From Siderastrea radians (taxonomy: Eukaryota; Cnidaria; Anthozoa; Scleractinia; Rhizangiidae), in NCBI GenBank assembly GCA_964017195.1, contig OZ024894.1:248001-312000 (forward strand): DNA of 64,000 bases, read 5' to 3'. A program made the translations under genes and the position numbers. The notes beneath the pieces are model-generated. The model saw only the letters and a program-made list of their open reading frames with translations. It did not search any database and had not been told where the DNA came from. Shown in pieces: positions 1 through 13,640 of the stretch (position 1 is the stretch's first letter; each line of letters opens with the position of its first letter).

Positions 1-579
1 ACCCGATGGTCGTCTTCAGTGTTTGATGTTCGTTCAGTTAGGACTCATTTGTGATTGTTGTGTCTTATGATCATTTAATTATAGTTAATTAGTGATTGTC
101 GTGCTTTCGCGCGCATTTAATTAATTTAGGGCGAAGCAATGCTCGATGCATTTTAAGCAAGATTTGTTGTCACAGAAGAAGGTATCCGATCAAACGATAG
201 CTTTTTGTGTATTTCCAATGAATCAACAGCTGATTAACCACAGAATACCCTGCCACATGTACTATTTTTGTGAAGCCCTCTACGCGATACGCGGCACGCA
301 GAAAATTATTACCTTTGCGACTTTAATATTCAAGTTGGCTACACGGTAAGCGCTAAATAATTACATGTAAGCGGTACCCAAAATAGCGCATTTATAGAAA
401 GTCCTCCTTCAGCAGAACCGAACGCGCTTTCTCCAAAATAACAAACCATTGCCATTATTCCTCATTCTAGTCTACGAACTTGCCTCGCTATAAGAATTTT
501 ATCTTGAGTCATTTTAAACCACTCGAGCATAACAAAACATTACTGTGCAGAGATCCCTTGTTCATATCCTCCGTTGAAG
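1..579. other. Host sequence, no gene recognised
   Basis: AT-rich sequence with only short unconvincing open frames. No domain, splice pattern or RNA gene was seen. Confidence 0.4.
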
Positions 580-781
580 TAGACTGCGAGCAGTCTCTTT
601 CTTGTTTTATAATCATTTTTTTGTGCGGAAAAAGGCCGCAAGAAGATGGAAGTACGAGCAATGAGCGGCGAAGCCTTGAGTCGCTAGTTAAGTAGCGAGG
701 GTCGGTTGATTTTCATAATTTCAAAAAGTTTTAGATTTCAGCTCGCGCGTAGGATCTGAGGAAACTGCTCTGCTGCTCGCA
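580..781. mobile_element. Small MITE with 8-bp target duplication
   Basis: A 202-bp element bounded by inverted ends sharing TGCGAGCAG and flanked by perfect direct copies of CGTTGAAG (572-579 and 782-789). It has no coding capacity. An 8-bp duplication fits hAT or P superfamily MITEs. A related single end with TAGACTACGAGCAGTCTCTC lies near 28996, so the family is dispersed here. Confidence 0.75.
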
Positions 782-789
782 CGTTGAAG

Positions 790-2247
790 CGAGAAAAACG
801 ATTGGTAAGATAATCTCAGTTGAGCCGATACTTAAACAAACTCTCGTACTTATAATTCTCGTCAATGTGTTTTTGAAAAATAATAATTGCCTTCCTGATC
901 ATGATTCACTAGTGTTATAAATTGTTGTTATTGTTAATGCTGGCTACAGAAATAGACAAGACGTAAGTAATATCGCAAGTTCCACATTTACTTCTATGTA
1001 AAATACATAAATGAAGGAAGGAATACTTTATTAAAATCTCCATTTCTATAAGAGATTCCCTCAGCCTGAATATAAATCTTAAATGCGAGAAGCGGAGAGC
1101 AGGAAAACCAAGACCAAACGCGAAGACCGAACGTGCAAAATAAAATGTAAACACTCACAGGCGAAGCTCATCATTCACTGGCTTCTTCGCGGCCCTCCAA
1201 GGCCAATCATTGCTTTAGTTGCTGTTCCAGTTCTCAGTTTGCGTTTATTTCCTTTTTGCAAGGAGCGATTCATTCTTCGTTGGTTAGCGGGTTATTAGCA
1301 GAAATGGTCAGGACGGCACTTTCTTTATCATTTGTCGGTGTACTGTCGACTTCGTGTTCCGCATCTATCTCGTATTCAGAGCTAACATTCATCTACAAAT
1401 CAGCAGAATCCGCGTAGCTCGTCTCAGTATCTGCTTTGGATTACAACATTCAAATTTTAGTCATACCATGACTTTGTTCGAATTAGCTAGAAGGTTAGAA
1501 GGCTTCGATCAACAAATGAAGTCAGAGAAACACAGCTAAAAACTAAGCGGCGTTGAATTTTTGGTTCTTGAACTGACGTCACAGCTACGTCTTGCCCCAG
1601 GTTCCTCTTACTCGGACGTGAACCAAATTTCTGTTGAATTTAAAAGGGCACAGAAAATCGACAATTTAACCAAGTCAAAAAATTTTTACGAAGAAATGTT
1701 CCAGATGATAACAGAATTTATTTAGCCGAAAAAAAATTTTACGGGTTAGGTGCACTTTAAATAAATGCATGCATCACGCTATGAAAGGGTAGCACAAAAA
1801 TAACCCGAGTGTCATTCAGGGTCAATTCATCACCCTGCTATGAAAGGTCAAGTATCGTGACCTCAACAATCTCCTCTTGTGCACAATAGCATGAAATAAA
1901 AATAATAAGAAAAACGGCTGGTATTCCATCACTCGTCGCCGTATACACGTCACAAGTGAAGAAGTAAACAGCTACAGTATTACTTAACACACATCAGAAA
2001 CCGAATGTATTTTATCGGTTTTCAAAACCAAACTGTCAAATACCGGACATTCTCCTCGTGAATAGTAGTCACGATCAGGAGTCCACTACTTGTCACGGTT
2101 TCGATGACACAGCGCACAACTCACCATCTGTCACCGGTAAGAGGCCTTCCGGACTAAAACACAGTTTAACTGTCTCCGGAAACCAAGAGAACTACTAAAG
2201 TTTCATTTCAAGTTAAAGATTTCTTTTGTCCTTATTAGGGGAAAAGA
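790..2247. other. Host sequence, no gene recognised
   Basis: No supported gene. Short open frames here have no recognisable domain and no convincing splice context. Confidence 0.35.
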
Positions 2248-2248
2248 G

Positions 2249-2279
<31 letters not shown>

Positions 2280-2280
2280 G
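2248..2280. repeat. GA microsatellite followed by a G run
   Basis: A (GA)n tract runs directly into about 11 Gs. It is the source of the Arg/Glu-rich and Ser/Leu-rich spurious frames around it. Confidence 0.9.
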
Positions 2281-2727
2281 TTGAGAGTCTATCGGGCGTC
2301 TGTAAATTCTTCATAATTTCTTGTTTGCCACTAAACTGGTCTGCTCGTAAGCCTGGGTATCCTGTGCAACAAACCACGAGAACGGCAATTTTATTCTTCT
2401 GTAAAATTCGTTTTTTGTCGCTTTTCTTCGAAAAACTCAAAGTTGGTGCACTAATTTTGAGTCTAGAACGGACAGTTTTGGGGCAGAAGAAGTTTAAGTG
2501 ATTAAAAAAATAAAACAATAGATTATCTCTGTTTCTGGATGCATCGGCTGATAGTTGCCCTTTGGAAATTTGATACTCTTAAAACTAGCATATATTCCCT
2601 CGAAGCAAATTTGTCAGTCAGACTGATAATTTGCAAATTATCAGTCTATAGTCTCTCGACAGCAACACTCTATTCTCTAGATAGAAACATCGGCCTTCTC
2701 TTCTAATAGTTCATAAAAAATTATGGG

Positions 2728-2850
2728 CATTCGATTGACCGCGTTCCGCAATGAAAATGTTCTGAATAATGAATAGACTCCCTCATATGGGGTTCTGGAG
2801 TTACTTTAATACAAAGATTATCTTGAAAATATAGGCCTCCGGCTATAGTT
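2728..2850. repeat. Dispersed repeat, copy 1
   Basis: About 120 bp beginning near GCATTCGATTGACCGC is repeated with few changes at 17524-17650, including the CCTCATATGG and GGAGTTACT blocks. It is probably a fragment of a host transposable element of unknown family. Confidence 0.6.
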
Positions 2851-4800
2851 AGCAAAAATTGCTACTAGTTCCTTCCTAAAGAGAGGTGTGTAAACACCAT
2901 TCCGTCTGTTCTTGTTTCAGCTGAATAAGGTTAATGCAAAGGAGCTATGTCACGAGGATTTTCGTGACATGGAATCAAATTCTGGTTAATTAAAACAAAA
3001 CTAAGAGCATTTTCTTGTACGAACAAATGGTTTAATTCGGAACTCCAAGAGTAAGATATGGGGTGAATTTTTGAAAAGAGAACAAAACATGTATAGTTTA
3101 TAATGGTTTTTGCTAGTCATGAGGGAAAACCTGAAAAAAGGAACCAGCTTTTTTTCGAGTTGCGATCGGTTTTCATCCTGACCATCCCGGCCAAAGACAC
3201 CTATCTAGAGTTTTAGTGTACTGGTAGTCAGATTAGTTTTAAACAAAACTGCATCATTATTTTGGATTTCCAGGAATACAAACATCTCTTTTGGGCTTCC
3301 AAAATCAATACTCAAAATTGGTGACATACCCCCTCTAAAATCGCCTTGACAGCACTTGTTTCACAGCTCGTGTATGATTTGAGGGTTTGTTGTTAAGTAT
3401 AAAGAACATGAACTAACGCAGTTTTCATGATGATGTTTTATTTTAATTTATTCCACTCAGTTTAAGGCTAACAATATCAGTACTAGTATTTGACTTATTT
3501 CCAGACGTTAATGACCTGCAAGAAATGAAATAAATGCAATTACCAGTCTGCTTGATTTGTTGTCTAAGGACAGAGCAATAATAATGTTGATGACGATGAT
3601 AAAGACGACGACGTCGACGACTATAATGACGCTAATGACTACAGTTAATAACCGATTTATTTTTGCTTAAAGTATAACAAAGCATTGCGCCTTAAAGTCT
3701 TTAAAAGCGTTTTGAAGACTTGTTTCAGATGACAACTATCTTATATACTAGGCATACGGTTTTGTTGTTGTTTTTAGTTGTTTTTGTTCACATTCTACAT
3801 CCGTCGTTCTAGTTTCACAGTGAATCCACGGATATCAGGAATCAGACGTAGCGAGCCGTTGCCGCAAAAGAAAGTACAAATGCTTAAGAAGAATCAAATG
3901 AAAAACTTAAAAACATTCAAGCGAATAGTGATTATCGCAAACAATTTATTTTACTATCAATGCTAACTTCGAATGAAATACTGGAAAAAAAATTACGTGA
4001 AACCACATACCGGTGATGAGTGCATTCTTACGAGCAAAATCCTGACAGATTATGGTACAGCGTTTGCTCGAAAAGGCCATATCCTTGCAATGAATTTTTG
4101 GGGTTCCTTGTACTAACAATTCTTAAAAAACCGAAGAGACGGCGCAGTAAAACAAATATGAAAATGATAACGAGACCGAGTGCATTATTGATTTATGCAG
4201 TAAATCCCAGCTATCTCGAGATGAAATTCATTTTTTCTTGGATTATGTTGCGCATAATTGTATTATTTCATGGGAATGTTGAAGAACTCAAGACAGGCAC
4301 TTCAGAGAAGCTCGAGGCGCAACCGAGCGCTTTTCATACTTCTCGAGTATTCTTTAAAATTCCCATGCTCTTTTTTAGCTGTTTAACATACATAAACTCT
4401 GACTTACTATTGAGCTTGCCGTCTTTTTCGATTGATCTACACAGTTTGCAGGTCTTCTGGCTGATCGCTTTCTGGCATAGGTAGGTCCCGCAGTGATTCG
4501 TCCAGTAACGGCATCTGCTCTCTACGCCCCCTTCTCCTACAAATGAGGGGAAAAGCGATTTTATTTTATGTTTATGGCCATGAGCTATCGTCAGAAACAG
4601 AGCTCTCTCTGAAACAGAGCTCTTTCTGTGAGGCACATGGACTTGTCTCCCATTGTAATTGCTTAACACATGTCAAAGAGAACGCAGTACAAAGAACTTT
4701 CTACGTGCACCGCCCAAATGGTCAAAATCCATTTAGACCGTAACATTGCTTTACAAATCACAAATAATAGATGTTACAAGAAAATTAATACAGCAAAATA
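2850..4800. repeat. Segmental duplication, left copy
   Basis: The sequence is closely similar, in the same orientation, to 56990-58800 on the other side of the Polinton, including AAGGAGCTATGTCACGAGG and the putative terminal astacin exons. It shows that the astacin 3' region was duplicated locally. Confidence 0.7.
3416..3516 (-). other. Possible 3'-terminal exon of the astacin gene
   Basis: A polypyrimidine tract and TTGCAG acceptor on the minus strand precede a short open stretch ending in TAA, with an AATAAA-type poly(A) signal just downstream. The arrangement is preserved in the duplicate near 57545-57615. The reading frame joining it to the cysteine-rich exon at 4408-4536 gives a stop after two residues, so it may be mostly 3' UTR. 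Assignment is tentative. Confidence 0.35.
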
Positions 4801-6431
4801 CACCTGCATTGTGCTCTGTAAAGGAGATTCATCTGACGTGCGTCTATTGGACTAATACCGCGCCGCTGACCAATAGTAGCCTGGGAAAATATAAAGGAAG
4901 GTAACTCATATCGAGTTCCAAAAAAAGTAATAAAATAAATAAATAAATAAATAAATAAAATAACTAAATAAAATAAATAAATAAATAAATAAAATAAATA
5001 AATAAATAAAATAAATAAATAAATAAATAATTAAATAAAGAAATAAAATGAAACTATCGCATTGGACTGCACTGAAACCTGTTCAATGTTCAATGATTTT
5101 TCAATTTAGATTATTTTGATAAATGAAAACTCGTTTTTGACGTCGGTAGCTTAACTAGAAGTCCCATATAGACTTAATTAAAAAAAATTACGACGGCCAC
5201 TAATTGGTTTTCATCACTCAAAACGTTAATAGCGGACCAAGACTTATCAACTCAAGGCAAGGGTAAGTTACCGCGAATCATTTAGCGGAGGTTTAGGGCC
5301 TGCTTTAAAGATTCAGTGACTTACTTTCGTACAAAACGATAACCAGGCAAGGTTCAGTTTTGCCATACAAATTTCTGAAAATTGTGAGATCTAAAACTTT
5401 TTAGGCTCAAAGGCTAGGACAGTCAAACTTTCCAAATAACAAAAAGTATTTAAAACTCCCTTTTGTAAGCGTTATTGATGATTGCCTTGCAATTCTAGCC
5501 CAGAAACTAATTTTCGCGATAAACAATTTAAATCAAAACAACTAAGCTTTCGAACATTTCACACTTTGTAACTAGCCGATGTCTGTTGCACAAGTGACAC
5601 TTAAATGCATGAAAATAAATGATCCAGTTCCGTTAAAACTAAAGCAGTAACCACGTACCCCTTTTCGCTGTGGCACGATTGTAGGTTTTCCGTTCTTGCT
5701 GAAGTCTTTGCTCCCATAATGCATCAGGCTCTTATAATCATATCGAGTCCCCAGAGAGTCAATTGTCCCATGGTTATACTTGTTGAAGTTGTGCTTGGCG
5801 CCTGAAAAGTTGTGAAGGAGTTATCCTTTATGTAAGTTTGTTGAGTAATTTCATAAACAAAAGACACGGAAGGTGTTGTAAAGAGTTTTTACAGACACAA
5901 TAAATTTCAATAACAATAACAATAGTAGCACGGAAGGATTAAGCGAATTAACAGGAAAAGGTTGGGCCATTTTAGTGGTAAAATCGAATTATAGATCAAG
6001 TATATATCCGAACGGACAAAAAAGTCAAGAAATACTAGAACAGGGAAGTGAAACACAGTGACTGAAGATCACAACTTGATTTTTCCCTCGATTCCAACAC
6101 TAATAAAGCTGTTTAGATTAGACTGAGTATTTTTCTATTAAACAAAAAAATACTTTACATTTGCTAAATTCCCGATTGATTTACTAAATAACTTGAATAC
6201 AACTTATTGAGAGGTAGCCTTTTGTTATATATTTAACAAAAAGAGAACATTAATTTGCCCAGTGTCATTGATGTCTCCAACTTCGTTTTCAAGTTCGTAT
6301 AAGGAAGGCTCTAACTAGCAAAAAATTTTGGAATTATCAACTTGGTTGATAAGGTAAATTGGCCACCATAAAGAGATTGAATGCTGACGTTTCGAGCGTT
6401 AGCCCTTCGTCAGAGCGAAGTGTTTCACGTC

Positions 6432-6467
<36 letters not shown>

Positions 6468-7731
6468 TTTAACCCTCTAACTAGCATATGCTGCTATCTG
6501 CAAAATCCGCCGTTGGTGATAAGACTCGCGTTCACGTAAACTTTTCAATTCTCCCAGATGGCGGCTGTTTGGACGTGGACGTACACATAAAGGTTCACTT
6601 TCATATCTTTTATGCTTTTGCAATTATGAAAGAGCGGCTGGATCAGACCCCACGGTCTGTGAAATCCAAAAAAAGTCCGGTCTGAACAGAGATAAGGTAA
6701 AAGATTGAACACTGTTTTCCTTTACTTTCTTTACTTTATTACCTTCTTGGATGTTTTGCCAGAGAATTTTGACGAATTGATCCCTGTCGGGACGAGACTG
6801 TTCATGGAAGAATCCCAAAGCGTGACCTGAGGACAAAGAAGTGGAATAGTGATCAGCAAAAAATTTATCCTTATCATATCAGTGCATAACAACCGATACG
6901 AGTCATCAGAATTAAGAAAGTGATCCCCAAAGATGATCATGAATTGTCTTTTTTTAAACAAGGTTTCCCAAATAATTCTGAGCAAAATGCAAGGAGACCG
7001 TTAAGGAGAACTGGTTTTTAATGCTGGGTATTAAAAAGTTCATATTAATCTTACACAGAAGCTGTTTTTGTAGTACAGGGTTTGATTAAAAACCAAACGA
7101 AGAGTACAACCAGAAGATAAAAGCTGTGTTGGCTTGAGCAGAAAGTTAAACATAGTCAGTTAAAAACAGTTTTTCAGGCGATTTGTTTACTTTCACCCAT
7201 GGATGTTCACGAAATTATGTTTAGTTTCTTGGAAAAGTCAAATCTATTGCAATCGCAATCTATCTATCGCCTATTAAGGTGGGTTCTTGGGTCCTGTTCG
7301 AGTATAGGTGTGACTATTCGTATGCGTACGACCCTTTCTATCAGTTTCTTACCTAGCTAATATACGAGCACTACGGCAGTTTCGATAAGTGCCAAATAAT
7401 AACAAGTCGAATTCGATCAAAGAGAGCCTTGCAATTTGCTTTCATTTTTTCTAAATTCGAAGAAAGTTTGGATTAAACTCACCAATTTCATGAGCAACAA
7501 TTCCCTTGGTCCAGCACCCACTGGCAAGATTGATATCCTGACGTCGTCCAGTTCTTCCAACAAATGATGAACACCTGCGAGGTAATTATACAAAAGAAGA
7601 GGGCAAAATGAACTTTTGAGTAAATGTTTTCTTCGCCCGTTCCACAAATGGCAAATTGGCGACAAACAAACTGTTTTGAAGGAGTTTTTGTTCAAACGAC
7701 TCAAAGTCTTATATAGCGGTTTTCTGCTATG

Positions 7732-7767
<36 letters not shown>

Positions 7768-10167
7768 CTCTTATTTGTATGTGTCAAGCCAATTACAGTT
7801 TTACCATCCGCTAGCCGGTATAATCCGGAATGTAACGTAGAGCCTGTAAATCGCAACACAGGACAGAATGTCCAAGTAATTATTAATTTTTATTCTTCCC
7901 GCAATCGGTCTACATGACAGCGTACCTTTGCTGCTAAAGTGGCGACAGATCTTATTAAAAAGTCACTGTTAATTGCAAAAAATATCTATTTTATCAGATT
8001 TTTTAATTGTGGTTTTTCACATTTTCGACATTATGATCCTTGCTTACCCTGAACCAAGTTTAAAGTAGGCGTAAGCTCCTTCCCTTTTTCTTTTCTGGAA
8101 GCGAATGCAAGTTTTCCTTGTCCATTCCATCATTCCTTCTTTAATAGCCCTCATAGCTCTCCCGTTACGAGCTGAAAGGAGCAACACATTGTTTAGGTGA
8201 CCAACATTTAGTTTTCGCCGTGATACGTAATATAAAATATCCACTTTGCCACGTGAATGGACGGAGGGGGTTGGGGGGGGGGGGGACAAAGTGGTGGCTC
8301 TTACTTTGAACGTTTATGAGTTTTTTGATATGGGAACAATTTAAGCCATCAAACGTTTTGAATTTTGGCTAATATTTATCTGGGACTCCTGGTAGGACAA
8401 TTCATTTTTTCATAAACGTTAATGTTGCCTAAAAATATTGCAACCGTATTTTTCAAAGCAGCTTCTTTTTCTGAATATTGAATTGTCCTGTTTTTAATGA
8501 AAAAATCAAAACTTGTAGCGGTAACTATTACATATTTTGATTACCAACACATTGTTTTATTGTGGTGGTTTTCTGAAGCTTTGGAAATATCAACAAATCC
8601 AGAATGGCACATCCAAGATGGGAGACGTTTGAAAATCATGACCTATCTCCCACGTCATGTGATGCCAGCAGCTCATTTTGCGGCCATCAAAGGAACATTT
8701 TTGGACGTATTATGTACCCTCGAAGTTAACTCTCGGAGTCGAGGAGGAGCACTTTATTTCCCTCCCCACTCCTACCGCCCCTTGGCCTGTAACTTCAAAA
8801 AAATCTTAAGTTAAATAGGTTAATAACAAGGCAGGATTCTCTGGTAAAAAATATAGTGAAAAATAGTGAAAAACAGTGAAAAGTTCTATCAAGCTGCACG
8901 TTCTTTTCAACTGGGGACACCAAATTGAAAAAAGATCTCAAAACCTGTTTCCCTTCACTATCTCTTTTTAAAGAGTGACCATCAGAGCATTTTTCTAAAA
9001 TCTTACATAGTGATTCACTGTATAAAATCATTCCCGTATAGATCAAACCCTCCTTATATATATGCCATGGTCAGCGTTAATTCACACGCATAAATCCATA
9101 AAATTTCACGCTCAGTACATACTTATTAAAGGTTAACTACGGAATACTCCACGGTAAACGTTTTTCACGGTAAACGTTTTTCGAGTTCATTAGGAAAAAT
9201 TATAGTAATCATCTAAAATTGTAGCTACAAACGTACACAGACTTCCGTCAATGGCGTAAATCATCACACCACGAGGCCACTGCCTGCCTTTAGTTGCAGC
9301 TCTTCCAACTGGTGCTACATCAAGTCCCAACTCGGCCGCCATGCGTTGATCAGGAGTTAAGATCATGTCACCTTCAAACAGGTCCGGATTATCCAAGCCC
9401 CTGTTTTCTGAAAATTAAATGAAACAATCACTAAATCAAACGCCTGTTTGCAACTGACTCACCGACTGGCTGGCTGTGGTTTTAACAGCGAAGGAACGAG
9501 TGAACCGTAAACGAACAAGCGAACGGAGGACAGATGGGTGTTAGTCCATGTCAGTAGGCCAGTGATACACTTTTGTGTATGGTGGAAGTAAATTTATTTA
9601 GAGGATGGGAATTAGAGTTTGTCTTAAGCTACAGGTATTTAGCCGCTGCTTACAGTTTTCGTTAATAGCACGATTTGTGGTATGAAGGAAGTAAAAAGAT
9701 TTAGACGTTTAGACGAGTCAGAAGATTCACTAACGCCTTAGTTTGTATAGCATGAAGCGACTAGCAGATTTACTGCTACCCTCTGAATAGGTCGAAGTCA
9801 ATTGCTGAGTCCCCCTACCTCCCCAAGCATTTAGTTGGGATCACCTAATGGTTCAAGGGAAAAGTTTTGAGCTCATATCGGAACATGTATGTGACAACGA
9901 CAGCGCTATATTTCATCAAGCACGTCTCAGAACTGCTTTAAATTTCAAAATCCCTTTTCTGCACAACAGCCTAATAGCCAATAATAAATACTAATGACTT
10001 GTATCTTAATCGTGCAAAGCAAAATCTCCAGAATTGACAGTAACAACAGTTGGAATCTTTTCTATTCAGCAAATGCGAAGAAAGAAAAAAAAGCCACAAA
10101 ACTTACCGAGAGGATTTTCGGACGCAACAAGCACCACACACAGTGAAAAAAGGTATAGCCACTTCAT
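4408..10167 (-). CDS. Astacin-family zinc metalloprotease, multi-exon
   Basis: Secreted M12A protease gene. Exons on the minus strand: 10107-10167 (signal peptide, starts MKWLYLF); about 9243-9407 (propeptide and mature N-terminus, [12 protein letters not shown]); 8048-8171 (TCIRF block); 7483-7574 ([13 protein letters not shown], first half of the zinc site); 6743-6826 ([18 protein letters not shown], second half); 5659-5801 (Met-turn SLMHYGS); 4408-4536 (cysteine-rich [13 protein letters not shown] tail, ShKT-like). GT/AG borders and phases agree for exons 3-6; the 3' end of exon 2 is the least certain. The zinc motif HExxHxxGFxHE is rebuilt across an intron. The usual stretch between the Met-turn and the C-terminal Cys of the domain was not found, so one exon may be missed or lost. 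The signal peptide implies secretion; the substrate is unknown. Confidence 0.85.
4925..5045. repeat. AAAT-type microsatellite
   Basis: Imperfect (TAAA)n tract of about 120 bp with occasional shifts in unit, inside the last large intron region of the astacin gene. Confidence 0.9.
6383..6413 (-). ncRNA. Hammerhead-ribozyme-like core, Penelope type
   Basis: On the minus strand the order CTGACGA, a short GGGC/GCTC stem with a TAAC loop, GAAAC, then the cleavage triplet GTC matches the conserved hammerhead core (CUGANGA, stem II, GAAA, NUH). The very short ACGT stem III is like the minimal, dimer-acting ribozymes known from Penelope-like elements. No Penelope reverse transcriptase was seen nearby, so this is a fragment in an astacin intron. 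A decayed copy lies near 17930-17990. Confidence 0.5.
7733..7768. repeat. CAA microsatellite
   Basis: (CAA)n of about 12 units in an astacin intron. The poly-Gln or poly-Leu frames over it are artefacts. Confidence 0.95.
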
Positions 10168-10230
10168 GATGCTCAATGCTTCTTCACGATTCGAAGCCAA
10201 GTGTGATAAATAAACTGTAAACGCTGCGAA

Positions 10231-10236
10231 TTTATA
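10231..10236 (-). promoter_or_regulatory. TATA box of the astacin gene
   Basis: CTATAAATTC on the minus strand lies about 65 nt upstream of the ATG at 10167, a suitable distance for a short 5' UTR. Confidence 0.45.
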
Positions 10237-10239
10237 GAG

Positions 10240-11021
10240 AAAATCGTTAACACACCTGTACAGTTACGTGGGCTGTCTTGTTTGAGAAGCTGTATTCTTG
10301 GCCGGGTAGTCGAAAAGTATATTGAATTAAAGTGAAAAAGTGATGACAAGGTATTTTGAAACATCTGTGGCAGATGGAAAGCGACAATCGATGCACTCAT
10401 TTATTTGCATTGTATGGGGTAACTGGGTCTTAGGGGGTGTGTGCGTGTGTGTGGAGGGGGGGGGGGGGGATGAGGATGAGACTAGTCCTGAACTGACAGG
10501 GACGTAAATGGACCTGTTAGATACGTAACGTCCATAACAGCACACAGTAGTGGATTCTATTCATAAGATACACTGGTACCTTATGAATTGAACACTGAGA
10601 AGAGACAGAACAGTAATGAATCCCCTAAACGCGATGAGAGTTAATCACAGGTTACCGCTAGTATCAGGTTAAGTAAATCTTGCTTTCATACATGGAAGAC
10701 CGTCGGAGTTGTGTTCAAAACTTTAGCCTACACGAACAGATCGGCCGGAAACAATGACGGTGAGTATAAAATACTTTTAAGCTTACTTAAATTTGACATC
10801 CGACAAACTAACTTACATCACACTTTCTGGGCTTATTTTGATACAGGTGTTTACTGAAGGATTCGTTTTCATCCTGCACTCTAGCTTCTACCTTCCGTAC
10901 CTCCGGGCAGACATACAAAAACACACTCACTTTTATCACTTTTGTTAAAAATTTATGTTTACTTCAACAGGTCTCTGTAAATAATGATAACGATATTTTT
11001 CGTAATTCAATTAGAGCTTGT
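10240..11021. other. Upstream host sequence, no gene recognised
   Basis: It contains a G-rich run near 10456-10470 next to a GT-rich stretch. No coding or RNA gene was seen. Confidence 0.35.
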
Positions 11022-13640
11022 TTGAAGAGAAAAGAAACAAATTTTGCATGTCGAGATTTGAAAATTGGAATATCCCTCCACGCTTTGCAGTGCGCTCTTG
11101 ATCCAGTCACACAACGTTATTAAAAAAAAAAACTTTTCAACATCCTCCCAGCAGCTACGCAAATGTTGAGGATGACTTTTTGATGCAAGCAATAAAGAAA
11201 ACTATGCTTATTTAAAAATCTGCACAGCTGTTTATGTCAGAGACGACTTCCTGTGATAGCGTTTCAACAGGTTTGTCTCACATAACAGTGTGCTTTACAA
11301 AATTATAATCTCAAATTCAAACTATTGAAAATGTGAATCGATATTCTTTTTTTAACGTATTTATTAATCTGTTAACAAATTGTTTGACAAGACAATGGCA
11401 GCCTTCTAAAAAATTGAAGTCTAAGTGTTGCAAAGCTTATCACGTGTTGCAAAATTAGAATACAGGAAAAACTACAGAAGAATTTGCAGAGTATAATTTT
11501 CACTTTTGGCGCATCCAACTCTTCAAACTTCACTTTACGATGTTATTTCCGATTGAATGCTTTCGAGTATTTATTGAAAATATTGGTTAAATAGATGGGG
11601 AAATCAAATTGGAAGCTCAGGAAATAAAATAAATAAATAAGACGACCTCGTTGCATCATTATTACTCTTTCAGTTGCATGAAGTTCTCTTGGTACAAATT
11701 GAATTTGATGACACAGTTCAGTTTACTTCCTATCATTATTATCATTTTGTAGTTTTATGTTTTGGAAAGGATGTTATGATATTGTTTAAATGTTCCTTTA
11801 AAACGAGAAAGTTCTTAACAACGCTGCAGCTAGCACAACCTCAATTGGCTCAAAATAACGTGGGCAGTCTACACGAGGTATATTATTTTGTAATAAGCTT
11901 GAGACAGATTACACTTCAAGCCAGAATTACGAAATATTACAATGTTGAGGACTTTGTATTCGGTTTCATAAAAGCTGCCGTGAAGGGAAATTGAAAAACT
12001 GAGATTGTTATCGTACAAGGCAAAGAAAAAGAGAAGAAAGTCTTTTTGGCTTGCGTTTGTGAAGTCTGCTGTTGATACAGCTATGCCAACGTTGAATTGG
12101 TGGGTTTAAGAAGCAGGGTTTAAAAACGCACATACAACATAAACGTTGCGGTTAATTTAATTTTTTATATGCAGAGACAATTTTTCTACAATAACGATAG
12201 AAAATATCTCGGTATCAAATTTCGTGAATTTTAAATTGTATTAATTTTCCTGTAATAAACTTCCGAGCCTGTTACATGGCATGATAACGTTAAACTGGAG
12301 CTAAGCTCCTTTATCCAGTCAAACTCCTTTGCTACCAGGTTGGGGAAAATTTAACGTTCACACTTTTCAATGAAATAAAAAAATGTTAAAGAATATTTTT
12401 AAAAAGTGTATGCTATTTTTGACACGGTTTGTACTTTAAATCTGTGTTATTATGCCAGACCGAAACAATGGTGGAGCCAGGTCTTTTCAGGTGATTTATC
12501 ATTTTTTTGAATTTTTAGCTCACTACATGTATTTTTTTTTTACCATAGTTAGACCTTATTACGCCAATTATTACATAGGCTTGTAGAGCCATATTTTTTC
12601 CCTGGTGTTTCAAAAAGGAGGGGTGTTCAAAGCCAGACTACCCTTACCCTTTCCTATCAAGTTTCGACTTGTCTGTAAGCGTAAGGAAAACAAACTTAGC
12701 TTAATATACGTTTTCAACATAGTATACGTTTCTTTTTCAAACTTGTTGTTCCCCAACCCCTTCCTGAAAAACAGCATTATTGTTTTAATCCTTTATTCAA
12801 CATGCCCACATTGCTCGTCTTGTAAGGCATCTATATATTTGACAAGTAGTTTATGCCCGCCCCGTTTAAATTGCCTTCCCTATTCTTTGCTAAAAGAATA
12901 AGGTTCGGTATTTTCGTTTTAAAGCAGGTATGCGCCCTCTGTGGGTTGATATGTCTTCAAATTCAATTTGGACAGCGAGAATTTTAGGGTACCGAAAGAG
13001 TAATAATGGTAGAAATGAAGCTGCGTAAATATATTTTATGCTCGCAATTTGATTTTGCAATATATTTAACAATTATTTCCAATCAATAATCAAGAGCATC
13101 AATACTGAAATAATATCATAAAGTGAAGTTTGAAGAGTTCAGAATCTGATAAAAGTGAAAATTACAGCCTCTACATTTTTCTGTAACTTGCAATTTTGAG
13201 TTTTTCCTGAGTTGTTACTTTGCAATACTTGCTAAACTTTGCAACGCTTATACTTCAGTTTTCTAGATAGCTACCATTGTGCTGTTAAACAATTTGCTAA
13301 TAGATTAATGACAGCAATAAAACAAAAATATCAATTCCTATATACAATCGTTTGAATCGTTGATTTTAATTTTGTAAAGCACAGTATAAGGCAAACTTTG
13401 TCACAGGAAGTCTAGTCTTTGATATAAACAGCTGTGTAGATCTTCAAATGACCACCGTTTTCTTTCACCACCGTTTTCTTTATTGCTTGCATTGAAAAGT
13501 CGTCGCAACATTGCGTAGCTGCCGGGGGGATGTCGAACAGATTTTTATTAATATTATGTGGGTAGATCACACTCCAAGTTGCTCGAGGTATTCCAATTTT
13601 CAAATTTCGACACAATTTGTTTCTCTTTTGTGTTCTCTTG
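11022..13640. mobile_element. Foldback-like element with about 570-bp inverted arms
   Basis: The arm at about 11022-11600 matches the reverse complement of about 13070-13640, for example TTTGAAAATTGGAATA against TATTCCAATTTTCAAA, plus several further blocks. The spacer of about 1.5 kb has no recognisable transposase. Ends are approximate and no target duplication was identified. Confidence 0.55.

Noticed and set aside
7729..7917. Glutamine-rich protein
   Set aside because: Created by the CAA microsatellite in an intron.
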